DNA of 64,000 nucleotides from Plecoglossus altivelis (GCA_036571765.1 BROE01000007.1:780404-844403); one strand, 5' to 3'. Shown: positions 1 through 13,139, numbered from the stretch's first letter. Notes: generated from the sequence alone by a model not told the origin. Made by a program: numbers and translations.

Positions 1-412
1 AAAGCTCATTAATAATAATTTAAAAAAAGGATTGCAAAGAGTTATGTTACAGATACCTCACCCATTCCTAATCTGAGAATATTCTAGACTTGACTCACTA
101 CACAACATCACTACAACATCCCCACTGCACAACATGTTGGGTGAGTGATACTGAACACTCTCTCAAGTCAGGTTTTAAATGAAGACAAAAAAATAAATAA
201 TTGGAGCAATGAGAAATTGAGAGAAAGTAAAAGCAAAGAAAATATTTAAGACAAAGACTTAACATAAAAGCTTCTGCCTTTTGAGTGTGAAAGAGATAGA
301 GCAGCATTGAAAGGCAAGAGCAAAATAGGGTGATGTGTTAAAAAAATGGAGGACAAGTGGCAGCTGCGTGCCTTTATCTTGGAAACTGAATGAATCAAGT
401 CACCGGTGGTAA

Positions 413-427
413 ACACACACACACACA
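413..427. repeat. short (AC)n microsatellite
   Basis: A run of AC units about 15 bases long, followed by an imperfect continuation (AAACAC). It is intronic and shows nothing else. Confidence 0.9.
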
Positions 428-2585
428 AACACTTGCCTCGACACATCCGCTTAGTGTATTTTCCTGCACACATGGAGCTTGATTGGGGTGATAAGAGATA
501 ACTTCATTCATGCATTGTCCCATCACGTTTCTGATGACATTCAAAAACAAAATTGGCTCATGATGTGCATAGTTTAGCCCAAACTTCGTGAAAAAGTCCT
601 TGCTGCTGTATGAGACATACACCGCCATATATTGATGGGATAGAACACACTTAAAGAACTGTTCACAACCAATGTCACAAACCTTTTGATTCTTATTTTG
701 CACTGAACTTCATTATGTAACCTATTGAAGTGAAAACAACATTATGGTCACGTGCACATAAAAAATACACAGATTCAAACTAAAAGATGAACAAATAGAA
801 GGATTAAGCAACAGTCTGGTATCTTAAATGAAAAAAAAACGATAATGTTTTAATTATTTAGTCTAAATCGTGTCAGTCTTAAAATCATGTTTTATACAGC
901 TGTCTGAGTTTTTGTTAGTAAAAGTACAGAGACAGGAAAGGCGGGGGAGAGAAAGGGGGATGACATGCAGTAAATGGCCACGGCTGGAATCATAGCCTTG
1001 GCCTACGTAGTATACGTTTAACCCGGTGAATAGTTTTGAGTGATTTGATATACTATCAATGAAACAAATCAAGATCTCACAACAATCATAGAATTAGCTT
1101 CTAAGCTATTGAACAACTGAGTATGACTCTTAAGCAATAAATTCAGATTTTTTTTTTTCCGTAGTTGAAACAGTACATTAAACACTTAAACAAGTGGGAG
1201 TGATTGTGTATTTAGATATTATGATTATTATGATATTACTACTATACTTAGTAAGTGCCCTGTCCAAAAAGAGTGACAGTGTGTCAATGGTGAATCTGTC
1301 GTTTATCCTATTGGTCCATTTATTTGTATTTATTATGAGACCTCTCAAGGTTGGAAGCTTTCATGCAATAGAGGGGGTAAAGGACCACAACCCTTGAGAA
1401 GTGGCATGACAACTAAGCCCACAAAAGCTTCAGCTTGATGGGAGTGATGTTACAACCTCTTCAGTTTCTTGGAGAGAAAAAAAAAATCTTTGGTCCGTTG
1501 TGATAAAGGGAGTCTTTTATTCCATCTAAAACATGAGTATCAACATTTCCAAAACGGATGGGCTCACATTGTTTGCTGCACAAACCCCCTCACCCCCTCT
1601 GCACACTCCAAACTGGCGGTCTGTTAGTGTGGGTTAAAAGAACACGAAACAAAGAGACAGACAGACAGAAAAGGGGAATGTGATTGACAGGATAGAGGAG
1701 AAGAGTATAAGAAAAGAAAAATCAAATTTCAGCATTCGTAAATATTTCAAGCTCCTACACCAAGGAGAGATCAGAGAGACAACAACAGCAGCAAAGCCTA
1801 AGCTTTATCATTGCTTCAGATGCAAACCAAACATCAAAAGTGATTTTGTACTGTGTATGTTTTGTCTGCTCAAAACCCTCCTCAACGGAGAGTAATTAAC
1901 CTTAGTATGTACTCCAATGTATAAAGATGGGCCATTCATGCATTCACTTTATCTTAAATTCAGGCCTTTTGAAAAAATGCATCACAATGCTACCGTAGCG
2001 CACAAAACATCACGAAAACAAGTAAATGGCGATTGAAAACATCTGTGCAATCGGACTCTTGCTGGCTTGTCTACCAGGCTTCCACCACAGAAGTGAATCG
2101 AACTGTATAGGACGCACAATCTGGAAACGTATGCGTGGCATGTATTTTAATTGTTTAATTGTTTCCATTGACATGAGAATAACCATGTAAAGGAGAGTAC
2201 ATCTAGGCCTTTAGGCAGAGCCTTACCATCCGATAAGCCAATGTTACAGTACCCCCACTGCAACTTGGCATGGCACTGCCAGCATGTATGCCTGGCATGG
2301 CCTTACATGGCTTGCAGCCCTTAAGCAACAAGTGGGTATGGGTCTCCATGGCACTGGAATATAGGAAGAAACGGTCAATTTATCTTCTTCCACACATGCT
2401 TGCCGACGTCCACCACTGCAGTGACACTCTGCAGTCTTTCAGGCAGCGGTTGTGAGCGTCCCGGACGTATGCACAATGGCATGCTGGGAGGGAAGACAGT
2501 CAGGGTAGAGGCAGTGTGATCGGTTCTAATTGCTTCAAAATGTCCAGAAGAAGGCCCCCTATTATCTATTAAAACGGCTGATAAT

Positions 2586-2617
2586 GGTGGTGGCGGCGGC
2601 GGTGGTGGTGGTGGGGG
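2586..2617. repeat. GGT/GGC triplet repeat
   Basis: About ten GGN triplets (GGT, then three GGC, then GGT again), running into GGGGG. The complementary strand is a CCN tract. There is no splice context, so it is not read as a coding glycine or alanine run. Confidence 0.85.
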
Positions 2618-3394
2618 AGTGTATGCGACCCAGGCAGAGCGAGGGAGCTTCTCCGTGCCATCTTCGCCTCATTATTTCCATCTTGACGGACGCCTGCGCT
2701 CAACCCCTGGATGAATGGCCCGTACTGAATAAGTTATCATGGGGCACACAAAGGGAGAGTGGGCTCTACAAACAGCACGGCAGCATGGGGAGGGGAAAAA
2801 AAGCAAGCAAAAAAATTCCATCCTGTTTTCCCAGAGAAAAAAAGACCCACCACAGACTGTGAACTCACCTGTAATTTCAGCAAACATAGTAGGAGGAAAG
2901 TGAAGAGGGATGAAGGAAACAAAAGAATCAAGGGAAGAAATGAGAGGCATCTGTGTGCATACTGATCTCCACAGAACATTACTCTGTTTAGTTTTATCTG
3001 CCCCTCTGTCGGCAAAGCTTTTCTTTCATTTTGTATGGTAAACTGGGACTTCCTCTGGACAGCATGTAAGATGTTTCAGATTGTGTTTTTGTTGTTGTTC
3101 CTAAGACAAGTCTCTGACTGAGATCACGGCATCAGTTTGTTGCCCTCTTTTACGTTTCTCTATTGCCTTGTTGTTTTAAGTTTGCTGGTGGTTTGTCCAC
3201 CTCACTGTGTTCTCTCACAGAGAGAAGACTCAGGCCTCTCACGAAGGCTACACTTGAGTGAGCAGAGTAGGGTTGGATTCAACTGCCACCGATCACTCCA
3301 AATACTGGTGCCACCACCAATCCTCCCTCTCTCATTCCTTCACTCCATCACTCAAAAGTAGTGGGGAACTTTTTGGACGGGCATGTCTTTTCTC

Positions 3395-3560
3395 CTCTGA
3401 CTGGGAATCAGAGGGCGCGGCAGCCCGACAGGCAGATCAAACAGGGCGGGTACCCTTGGAGTGACACCTGGAGCCACTTCAAGGGGGGAGAGCGCCACAG
3501 ATCTCCAGTCAACTTGTCTGAACGACGGCCTGTTGGAGGGAGGGGTGGGGTCGAGCAGGA
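3395..3560. promoter_or_regulatory. GC-richer non-repetitive patch, possible conserved element
   Basis: This patch stands out from the AT-rich intron by GC content and mixed-complexity sequence, including AGAGGGCGCGGCAG and GGAGAGCGCCACAG. GAGGGCGCGG loosely resembles a CTCF core on one strand. No frame across it resembles a known protein and it lacks splice sites. A regulatory role is only a guess from composition. Confidence 0.2.
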
Positions 3561-5373
3561 ATTATTAGTGGAAGTAGAAGAAACAAGAAGGGGCAACATC
3601 TCCCGCACCCCAATGTCATACGAGGTTGACCTACTAGGGTTTGGAGAGCAATACCTCTCCTGCAAACAACTAGGTGGATAGTGTGGTGGGTTATAAAAAA
3701 ATACATAATCTCTTACTGAGCAGTAAGTGGCATATTTGATTAGACACTAGGTCACGCAACATGTACTTATGACTCTATATACACACAATTAGGTGGGTTG
3801 ATAACTAACAGTCATTACGTAACACCATCTTTGCATGTCTTAGGTTTGGTCCAGAAAATTCAGTTGTGGATATGTTAGCTTCATTCCTCAATAGGTGAAT
3901 GTTTCCCTTGTATGAAAAACCTTCATGGATTTGCCCTCGTCAACCTCTCTCTTCTCTACAACCAGACTTCCTTGTCTTCTTTCTTTAAAAGTATCCCATC
4001 AGCAATCTATAATGGCGAGTCAAACGGGAGAGAGGAAAAAAGTAAGAGGAAAATTGCATAGGGGAGGGGAGTGAGAGGGATGAAAAAGGTAGAGTATAGC
4101 AGAGACAGGCAGAGAGAGAGTGAGTAACAGACATAGTGAATGAGTGAGTTAGTGAGAGAGATACACACAGTGAGCGAGTGAGAGTTACAGACAGAGAGGG
4201 GGGGAAGGGTGTTACTGGTGCTTGTTTGGCTCTGGAACAACTGCTAATGAGGGTAAGGCGCACCCTGTCATTGTCCCAGCAGTAGCCAAAGCCACACATT
4301 CTCACAAACAGACACACGCAAAAACAGTCCTGCAATTTCCTCGCAAAGCCTGAAAATACAATAACACATGTGGTGGAAGATGTGTCTTACAAAAAAAGTT
4401 TACTAAACTCTTGATGATTAAAGTACAATATTTGAGAAGACAATTTTCCTAAAACTATTCCAAACAAAACTCCTGTGAATCTTATAAGACTAACCCAATC
4501 AAACAAATGTACTTGATTTAACCATTTGTATGAATTTATACAGTGGGAAAAATGAGTTTCAACAAACTGTCAAGCATGCATATATCATAATGGAATCTGT
4601 AAAACTAATTTGGTCCTGTAATAGGCTGAAATGACGTTGACTTATATCAGGGTTTGGTAACACAACATTTAAATGTCAATGGTCAGACATTTCTCGACCT
4701 CTTACATCAACCCATTGTTTACGCCAGCCACAAAACCCATCTCAACTATACGTGGCTCTCCGTTCCACAATCCACAGATGCCAGCTCTGTTACACATAAC
4801 TGTCCATTAGGATGTTGGCACTGAGCTTCAACCATCCCATCCCTATAGTACCAATGCATTCCCTATAGTACAGTGAACCTATGTAGATTGCAGACATGCG
4901 TGAAGGCACACATGCACATGCAAACACAAAAACTAGACCCCTCCATCAGGAACTGGCACGAGGAAAAGAGAGAGCACCCAGATACAATTCATGTTTCAGC
5001 TGAACATTTGCCAGAGAAAGCCACAGCACTGAACGAGGAGAGTTCACAGAGTGTGCAGATAGGGCTGACCCAGAGGGGGATGCACTAGCAAATAAAAAAG
5101 GGGATATCGTGCCAGGCTGAATAAATTGAGAGACAAATGAACAAGTGCAAATGTAGAACATAGAATTTCTATGCCTTAACATGGATAACAGATCAGAGAG
5201 ATTGATCCACAGGGAGGAAATCAACTCATGGGACAGGGAACATGAAGCTGTGGTTATCACTTCTTTTTTTGGGGTGCAAAACACTGTTAAAGGCATTGGG
5301 CTGCTCTACATGGTATAACATTTCACACAACTTTAGCTGAAACTAAGTTGAAGTTGAATTACATTGTGTACAG

Positions 5374-5541
5374 CAGGGCTCTCCAACCCTCCTCCTGAGG
5401 AGACACCTGCCTTTACATTTTAGCTGCAATGCAAACCTAGCACACCTGATTCTATTAATTAGCTGGTTGATCAGGTAACTAGTGTAGAGTTACATCACAT
5501 AAGTGGGGTTGGACCAAAAACCAACAGGCAGGTAGACCCTG
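5374..5541. mobile_element. hAT-type MITE with target-site duplication
   Basis: This 168-bp element begins CAGGGCTCTCCAACC and ends GGCAGGTAGACCCTG, so the termini are CAGGG inverted repeats, as in hAT elements. It is flanked by eight-base direct repeats, GTGTACAG at 5366-5373 and GTGTAAAG at 5542-5549, seven of eight identical. Eight-base duplications are diagnostic of hAT insertion. It has no coding capacity. The internal ACACCTGATTCTATTAATTAGCTGGTTGAT segment (split here only for description) is a familiar teleost repeat, common in salmonids and pikes as I recall. Confidence 0.85.
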
Positions 5542-6784
5542 GTGTAAAGACTGCAACACACTTGAAACATGTCTAAAACTCACCATGACAGTTGTGGAAC
5601 TAGTTTAGAGCCACCAAACGCAAAAGTTGGTAAAGCAATTCAAATAGATTTTATCCAGAGAGAAAATTATAAAAAATGTGATAAAAGCAAAAATAGACAC
5701 TTTCCACTTGATAAAATCTAGCAATGAACCTTTGATCATTTGAATTTGATCACTTTTAAGTCCTTCTGGTAGCAGTCAGGTTGCATGGGAATTATGTTTT
5801 AATTTGCAACAAGCTGCATCATAGTTTCACTGTGTACACTGACCACTACTCAACATTTAGGGTCCTGTGTCACATTTGATGAACAGTGAACAGTGTTAAG
5901 TAATGCTGGTTGGCAAGCACGTGCATGATTCAACTTTGACATTGAAAGAACGTGTTATGGGATTTTCTGTCGTCCAATGATTTGGTGTCAAACAACCTAT
6001 TAGTTTCAAACTATATGTTAGCAGTTATACAATATGCTGATTCGACACAGATCATACAACATTATAAAATAAGCCTATACTTTAGGTTCTGAGTATCTGT
6101 GTCATTTTTTTTTGACCACAGGGGCTGGATATTAGGTTTCTCAACTACCAATGGTGTAAGGCAAAGAGAATGAAAAAGAAACATCATTGTGGGAGCTTTG
6201 TCTACCTGAAGGCTAAAGTAGGGGGAACAGGAAATCAATTCTACAATTACTTTAAAAGAGGCCAACTCTTCTTTCCAGTATCATTCTAGCATACAGGTGA
6301 CACAGGTGAGTAAAACTCAATATATAGACGTACCATAATGCAAACCAAAATGTAAAATTGTGTTTGAGAAAATAAAAGAGAAAGTCGGAGTGTGTATGTC
6401 CATGTGTAATGTGTGTATACGAATACATGTGTGTAGGAGTGCACAACTTGGAGAGAGCACCCATTGAAAGCTCCACCCAAACCTCTCCCTCCCCTGGTAC
6501 CAGCATCCTAAAAATGCTTTTATTCCGCTTCTTGAGAGAAAGGCGTACCAAATAACTGCAAGAAAAAAAGGCAGACTGGGTAAAGAAAAGACAGAAGAAC
6601 TATAATTTGCTATATCTTTCAGCTTCAATTAAAAATAATATTGAATCTTTTTGTTCAACTTCACAACAAGACTTCAAGAGGACCCGTAAGACTTGCATCC
6701 ATTTGCATCCCAGCACAGCCCACTGGTGTCTTCTGAATTCCATTAATTATATGACCTACATATCATACAGTTAATATTTCAAAC

Positions 6785-6826
6785 TGTGTGTGTGTGTGTG
6801 TGCGCGCGCGTGAGAGAGAAAGAGAG
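6785..6826. repeat. compound (TG)n(CG)n(GA)n microsatellite
   Basis: A run of TG passes into four CG units and then GAGAGAGAAAGAGAG. Alternating TG/CG is a classic Z-DNA-prone sequence. Confidence 0.9.
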
Positions 6827-7479
6827 CCAATACTAGAAAAAGGGCTAAATTTGGAGCTCTTGAAGACATCAGAGCCACCGTATTCCATACGCTTTTTTAA
6901 GACTTCAGACTTTGACCTCCTTCTGCCTGACATTGTTTGCAAATGCCAGTTTATTGGGATTGGCAAACAAGTGAACACAGCCACACATTTTCTTTCTTTC
7001 AACAGCCCTATCGCAACCAGTCTTCGACTAAATCATGAGGGAAATAGGCCAGACCCCTACTGCCTTGGCTTTAATTGAGAGAATGTTACAACAAGACAAT
7101 AGAAACAAACTAACACGGTAAGGTTATATCTACAATGACACACCTTATAAAATGAACTTGACCACAAAATACAAATCGTAAATTTAATTTAAACAGGAGC
7201 AGTAGCTTTGGTGTAAGACAAATGTTATTCAGTATTTGTCTGTGACCACCTGAGACCCCAGGCTGGGACACTGTTGGGAGGCAGAATGACTGGTCAAGCT
7301 ATGCTAGTCCAATCAAGGTTTTCCATGAAAGCAAAGAGAAGTCAACTAAAAGTGGTGGCAAGCAAACCTTCTGTCCTGAGCCTGGGTCAGATCTCTTAAT
7401 CAGTGTTGCGAGTCAGTGTGGTTCCCTTCTCTTGGAGGTCAAGGCCCAGTCCTGCCACCTCAGCCAGAACCGCTGCTGC

Positions 7480-7640
7480 CAGCCTCCCCATCATCAATAT
7501 GGAGTCCTTTTGCGGCCGGGCTTGCTTACGCTTTCTGTCTGATATCTCGGCCCCATTCCCATTTCAAAGGGAGGTCCACCCGGGGGTTTGACTTTTTGAT
7601 CTGCCTGGCGACTGACTCGACCACCTGCATGCAGGATCAG
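7480..7640. promoter_or_regulatory. GC-richer patch, possible conserved element
   Basis: This is mixed-complexity sequence with CpGs (TTGCGGCCGGGC, ATCTCGGCCCC, CACCCGGGGG) in an AT-rich intron. There are no splice sites and no recognisable peptide. It could be a regulatory element or simply local GC enrichment. Confidence 0.2.
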
Positions 7641-9002
7641 CCGCCAGCAAGAACAGACCCCCCTGCCCCTCACACACACCACCCCTTCCTTCTTCCAAGG
7701 ACCCCACCTCCCTCAGAACCCCCAGTGGTCATAACTGGGTCTGGAGCAGCATCCCAAGATCTCCTGACCAGGATCTTGTAGAAACTTGACATGAATGGGG
7801 TGTAGCAGCAGCAGGAATACTTTCCAACCCATGCTATTCCCTCTCACTGGCGCAAGAACAATTTTGGGGGGTCATTTTGTGTCTGGTGTGAGGGTCAGAG
7901 TAAAGGTGCTGTGACCACAGACGTGACGAAGGACATCGTAGGATGTCTGCGGCTCCTCAATCAGACATGACATAGACACCCTGGACTATCTCTTCACTAC
8001 AGGACTGTGAAATACAGTATCCCCCCCCTTTCACAGCCACACAAAATAGTACATCAGGCACACACACGCCTTCACCCTGACTAAGGAACAAAGAGCCGCC
8101 ACATCTGATGGGTTGAAAAAAGATCCGTCTATCCCACCCCCCTCCAAGGTCTAGCTTTTAATTACACTAGAGAGACTTTCTGTCAAATAAATCCAGCGCT
8201 TTCACTAACATGATATGCAAGGCTTTGTCCACTTTTAAAATTGGCAGGCTTTAACCAGGACTGAGAGTATGAATGATTGATTTGAGCTGACGAGATCCTT
8301 CACTGACGTGATATCGTCGCTGAATACCTCTTGTACAACTATTCTTTATTCCATTGAAGGTCTTCATTACAAAAGAATCATCGCGGCACACTGCTGGAAT
8401 CATGGTTAAAAAGCAAGAATTTTAATTGTGCATCATCAAATTTCATACCGCTTTACTCTTGATAAGTATCATTGATATTATTACTTTTTAATAACATTAT
8501 GATTTCCTTTAACAGGCATTCTCATTAAAAGTTAATGAGATCACCACGACCATGACAATATAATTAAAACCCTCAGGACTTCAGATGATTTGTATGAATA
8601 ATTTAGTCTGAGCTGAAGCACACCAGATGACATTTGCTGAGTAATTGAGAAGTAGTTGCATTGTGTGGGGTGTGTCATACAGAGGGGTGGTGTGTGGGGC
8701 ACAGGTAATTCAACTTTCACCTCAATGTCTATGTAGGTATCTATTTAAGACACTACCATTCACACTAAACTAAGTGTTTGACACTACCCTACCTTTCCAT
8801 CGACCACATGAGATATTGGTCTCAAGGATTTTTGGAAAGTGCTTGGTTCACATAGACTTCCTGTTAATTAGTTTCCTTTAACCAAAGAAGGTGGAGTAAT
8901 AAAGTGTAATTGATACTCAGCTGGAGTGATATCTAGACTAGATATGACCCATGACAAATATTAGATGGGAGTTCCAAATATCTGAAATGTGTCTGGTATA
9001 TT

Positions 9003-9080
9003 TTCCACTCTGAACTCATGCATTCCACTCTGAACTCATGCGTTCCACTCTGTACTCATGTATTCCACACTGGACTCATA
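9003..9080. repeat. 20-bp minisatellite, four copies
   Basis: Four head-to-tail copies of TTCCACTCTGAACTCATGCA start at 9003, 9023, 9043 and 9063. The first two differ at one base and the last is the most diverged (TTCCACACTGGACTCATA). The constant 20-bp period and graded divergence indicate tandem duplication. Confidence 0.9.
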
Positions 9081-10189
9081 CCTAAACATACTTTAATTCA
9101 GTGAATAGAGCAAATGAGACGCATGGTAAAGAGGTAAAAATATATATTGGGATTGTTCTTCTCACTTGTGCATTCAACCAAATGACAAGGAGGGTAAACT
9201 ATTGCAAGCTTTGTATTTTTTTAATCACCCTAACCATACTGGCGGACACTGAGTTTATGAACTGAGTAAGTAGCAATTTTTCAACTGTACCTGTATCTTT
9301 TTTACATAACAAAGATACAAAATATTCAAAGGAATTGTCAACAGTTCGAATTCATTCAACAGCCAGCCATCTCTTTTGTGACTAATATACAGTATATTCA
9401 ACTTTTAGAAACTCAACTAAACCTCATGGGCGAAATTAGTTTAAAAAAGTTATGTCATATCCAGTACAAGAGGTATACATTTCAATTTAATTTGAACATG
9501 ATACAATAGCATATTACAAGACACAAAACGGTGTAAAGCGGTGTAAAGTAAAGGCTAATGCAAATGCGCAATCAATCTGTGAAGCCTCTGGCAGCAAATA
9601 CAATGGTGAGGAAATGTATAAAAGTAACCCTGATCCAAAATATAAGAACACATTTTTTTGTGTCTCTTTCCTTTTCCTGGGTTAGACATGACTAGTCAGA
9701 TGAAAAACAAATAGGAACATTTAAAGATAAACTCCTTTGACAAAAAAGGGTATGTTTTTAAGTGGATATTTCTATAAAATGAGGAACAAGGGTGCTTTAT
9801 CAGGCACAAAAGTGGTTGGGAAGAAACTAGGAGTCAAGCCGCTTTGGAAAGCCCTCATAAATCCTGATTTGAGCCTGCTAACCAGTGGAGACGATGTACA
9901 AGAAGGAGGGTGGAGAGGGTAGATGGGGGGGAGGGGGACGTAGGCTTGACAGGCGCAGAGCTCTTAAAATGCTACATTTGATTAAGTCTTCCCATTAGGT
10001 GACAGCTGAACTTTAACATTAATATGATAATATTGAAATAAGTGTGTTATTTACTTTGGAGCCCATGGAGGAGAGGGGGTGGGAGGAGAGGAGACAGGAT
10101 GAGGGATGATGAATGATGTCTGGACAGCTCCTGGGTGACACTGGGCAGGCTGAGGCCCCCACCCCCTCCCCTGTCCCACCACCCTCTCT

Positions 10190-10400
10190 AATCAGACTTG
10201 ACAAAATGGAGACATATGCAGAAATATTGGTTACAGTCGGCATCACCGGCTGCCCTGGGCCTTCTCCATAGCAGCGTGAGGGGCCCTGCACGCCTGCCCC
10301 AAATTGTCTACGGGCACTGAACCATCTATTTCAATTGGCACTTCCTTCCTGGCCCTGGGATTTTACATTAGGCCAGTGTCATTTACATATTACTCTTAAT
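10190..10400. promoter_or_regulatory. possible conserved non-coding element near the SNARE exon
   Basis: This stretch is non-repetitive and of mixed composition, with CCATCTATTTCAATTGGCAC and ATTTACATATTACTCTTAATC (octamer- and homeobox-like AT cores) beside a GC-rich CCCTGGGCC/GGGGCCCTGC half. It lies about 0.8 kb downstream of the last visible vti1a exon and has no coding signature. The regulatory label rests on texture alone. Confidence 0.25.
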
Positions 10401-11186
10401 CAAAAACCACACAAGGCAATGGAGGAAAAAAAAAGAAAAGGGAAAGAGTGAAACAAAACCGTGCCGTCACGGTTCAGGGGAATAGCCACAGAAGCATTTT
10501 ATAAAATGGAGATGTGACAAGACATTAGTCTGTGTGTGGGTGTGTGTTTTGCATGTGTGTGTTTAAGAAGAAAGCAGGGTAGGGAAGGAGGGAGATGTTT
10601 GTCTGCTTTTGAAAGGAAGGAAGTGTGTGTGTATTAGGAAAAGAAAGTAGGGGGGGGATGTTTCTCATATGCTTTGAGTGAATATGCATATTGTCTATGT
10701 GCAAGTGAATGTGCAAGGATGACAAAGAACCAAGCAAAGAAATAAAAGTTGGTCAGGCTAAGCGGGTAGTAAGTTCATTTCTGTAAAAATAAATGTAGCA
10801 GACAAGGAAGGAGAAAAGCAAATCAAACAACACAAACAGTGCTGTTTCTGCCAGTTCAAATAACAACCCTTCTCACAAATGACAATGAACGACGCAAATT
10901 TCCCAAACTAGAATCTAAATGATAAAGGGTGAGTACAGATGATCACCCAGTCTGCAGCAGGGGCCTAAACACAGACAGGAAACTGAGGAAGAATGTGAAC
11001 AATGAGCCAACATAACAGGTAAAACACCATCGATCTGAAAATGAAAGATGTCATGTATGGACAATGAGACCCTACATGCAACCGCAGCACCACTCTAGCA
11101 TTAGGAGGTGGTGGGACGGACTGATCACAGGTCAAGAAACATCTTTTGAGGTGCAGTATAAACAGGATCCCTACCTGGCCTCTTAC

Positions 11187-11248
11187 CTTCTCAGCATGCC
11201 TGTAAGGATACGGGAACTCTTGCCTAGGTTGGCGTCTGTCTCCCTCAG
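11187..11248 (-). CDS. vti1a: vti1a exon: C-terminal end of the SNARE motif
   Basis: This 62-nt minus-strand exon encodes LRETDANLGKSSRILTGMLR plus two bases (AG) of a following Arg codon. The acceptor is TTCCTTCCTCAG and the donor is AGAAG|GTAAGA. The peptide matches VTI1A and covers the last heptads before the membrane-proximal ...MLRRIIQNR sequence. It ends in phase 2, so at least one further exon encoding the transmembrane anchor must follow. I looked for that exon on the minus strand from 11186 down to base 1 and did not see it, so the last visible intron is longer than 11.1 kb. Confidence 0.98.
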
Positions 11249-11682
11249 CTGAGGAAGGAAAAACAGAGAGGAAAGCCAAGGTGACTACAGCTTCCAAGGA
11301 TGAGATGCAAGAACACCAGGTTGAGAAGCTCAATAATATGGTACAGAAACAAACACATAACTTTACATATTGAATGACTTGGTAACTTTGCTTAAAAGCA
11401 GTCTGCATTACTTCTTCCCCTAAAAGCTGTAATGTATAAAATGAGAACGCTGGTTGTCAAGCCATTATTAGGGCAGGCATTGAAAGAATTGGTTTAAATA
11501 TTCCGGCAAATCGATGTTGTGTTTTGCTGGTTAGACTTTTAGGATGACACGTCTTGACATGTCTTTTACTTTTTAGCTGCATGAGAAGCCTAGCCTATGC
11601 ATGTAATTACTGAGCTCAATAGCTGCTATCCAAACATGAATGATACTGTATCAATACTGCATGCATTGGAAGGACACACAAA

Positions 11683-11702
11683 TGTGTCTGTCTGTCTGTC
11701 TG
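11683..11702. repeat. (TGTC)n tetranucleotide repeat
   Basis: About five TGTC units in a row, intronic. Confidence 0.85.
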
Positions 11703-11855
11703 TTTTCAATCCCTCTTAACATATTCCATATTTTCCCTTCCTCTGTCTCTTGACTTTTATCTCACTCCTTTCCCCTTCTGTTTCTAACCATCTATCCATC
11801 TTCCAATCTATATCAATGTCTCTCTTTCCCCTCTTTCCCTCCTCCTTCTTTTCCA

Positions 11856-11889
11856 GCTCTCTCTCTCTCAGTCTCTCTCTCTCTCTCTT
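11856..11889. repeat. (CT)n pyrimidine tract
   Basis: CTCTCTCTCTC interrupted once by AGT, in a longer pyrimidine-rich stretch beginning near 11730. On the transcript strand it is a purine (GA) tract. Confidence 0.85.
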
Positions 11890-12469
11890 AGTCTGGCAGG
11901 CAGTATTGGGTTGATGCTGGATGCCAGATTCAGGGACAGATGTGGTTTGGATGTGGATTGAGAGCAAGCAAGACACTAGCCCCACAGCTGCCTGACATCT
12001 CTCTCCTGGCTGGATCTTCCCCGAACTAAAATCCAAATTCATATATTCAGATACATTTATTCTCTTACAGCACTTTCTATCACTAGCTCCCTCCCTCATT
12101 CATTCATTGCCTCTATCTACATTCTGAGATACTGACAAATGAATGCACGGATATGCAGTTTTCTAAATGTTTTAGTTCCGATAGTGACACTGTACCACAG
12201 CTAAATACTGTGCCGTGCCACACACCCAATGACATGTCTTTAACATTGGTCCTCATACTCCTTTATCTGTTTTAATAAATACAACAATTATATACAAAGG
12301 CATTAACTGATCCTTCCATTTTGTGTCTTCAAATCTTGTTATCCTCATTGACCTTCTTCCTCTTTTTGACCCACAAACTGTCTTGGAAGGGAGAGGTTGT
12401 GAGGAGTGGGGGCTGTGTGAGAGTGGGGGGGGGATTTGCTGGCTCATGGGAAGAGGAGCGAGGGATGAC

Positions 12470-12600
12470 TATTCTCCGCAGACAGCAGACCTTTTTGAAA
12501 GGGGCTGTTTGATTTTCTTTGAAATCGGCTGTGAGGCGCATTGCCATGTTGTGATCTTTAAGCATCCTCCGTCGAGGAGGCCATACGAACTGGGGCCCCC
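12470..12600. promoter_or_regulatory. possible conserved non-coding element
   Basis: Mixed-complexity sequence with CpGs (CCGTCGAGGAGGCC, GGCTGTGAGGCGC) between AT-rich and CT-repeat flanks, in the 1.9-kb intron. It includes GGGGCTGTTTGATTTTCTTTG. It has no splice sites in a coding frame. The label is a guess from composition. Confidence 0.2.
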
Positions 12601-13139
12601 TGACTGTGATCTCCAGCTCTCTCTCTCTCTCTTCCTGCCTGTCTGCCATGCTGGCAGGCAAGCAAGGTTGGTAAAGAGGACAGAAGACAAGCAAGGGAGG
12701 TGATGGAGAAAAATAAAGGTGTGGAGTAAAAGGTAAAGAGTGATTTTGAGGACAGAATTAAGATACATTGTTGGAGATAAAGAGAGGGAAAGGGATTGCT
12801 GTGTGTTTGTTTTTGTCTGCACATTTAGGGTTTAAATAAAAATTGATTGACCTAAATGTATTCAGTCAAAGAGAACTGATATGTGCTGATGTGTGTGTCT
12901 GAGTATGTGTGATCATGTAATCTGTGTATACTAAAGTATGCATGTGTATCCTACTTGACCAATCTGACATCAGCCATCACATCACTGCCTGGGACAGATA
13001 ACGCTTTCATGCTGAACATGGTAGATGTCCCTACTTGGCTACAAAGGCTTTGTTATGTGCCAGCTATTAATCTGCCTGTCCCTTTGGAACTGCCATGTAA
13101 ACACTTGTTAGATCATGAGGGTTCATGTCCGGTGTAGAT

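Larger units (their letters stand above)
1..11186 (-). other. vti1a: vti1a intron, downstream of the last visible exon (partial)
   Basis: No coding exon, RNA gene or long conserved open frame is visible here. The stretch is AT-rich and contains a CAGGG-ended hAT MITE (5374-5541), a GGN triplet repeat (2586-2617), a four-unit 20-bp minisatellite (9003-9080), CA and TG repeats (413-427 and 6785-6826), and a few more GC-rich patches listed separately. The transmembrane exon of vti1a is expected beyond base 1. Confidence 0.75.

Noticed and set aside
2530..2862. Plus-strand 110-codon open frame with Ala/Val runs
   Set aside because: The runs come from the GGN triplet repeat; the peptide resembles nothing known and no splice sites fit.
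8929..8945. ATATCTAGACTAGATAT palindrome
   Set aside because: Short and AT-rich; expected by chance in a window of this size.
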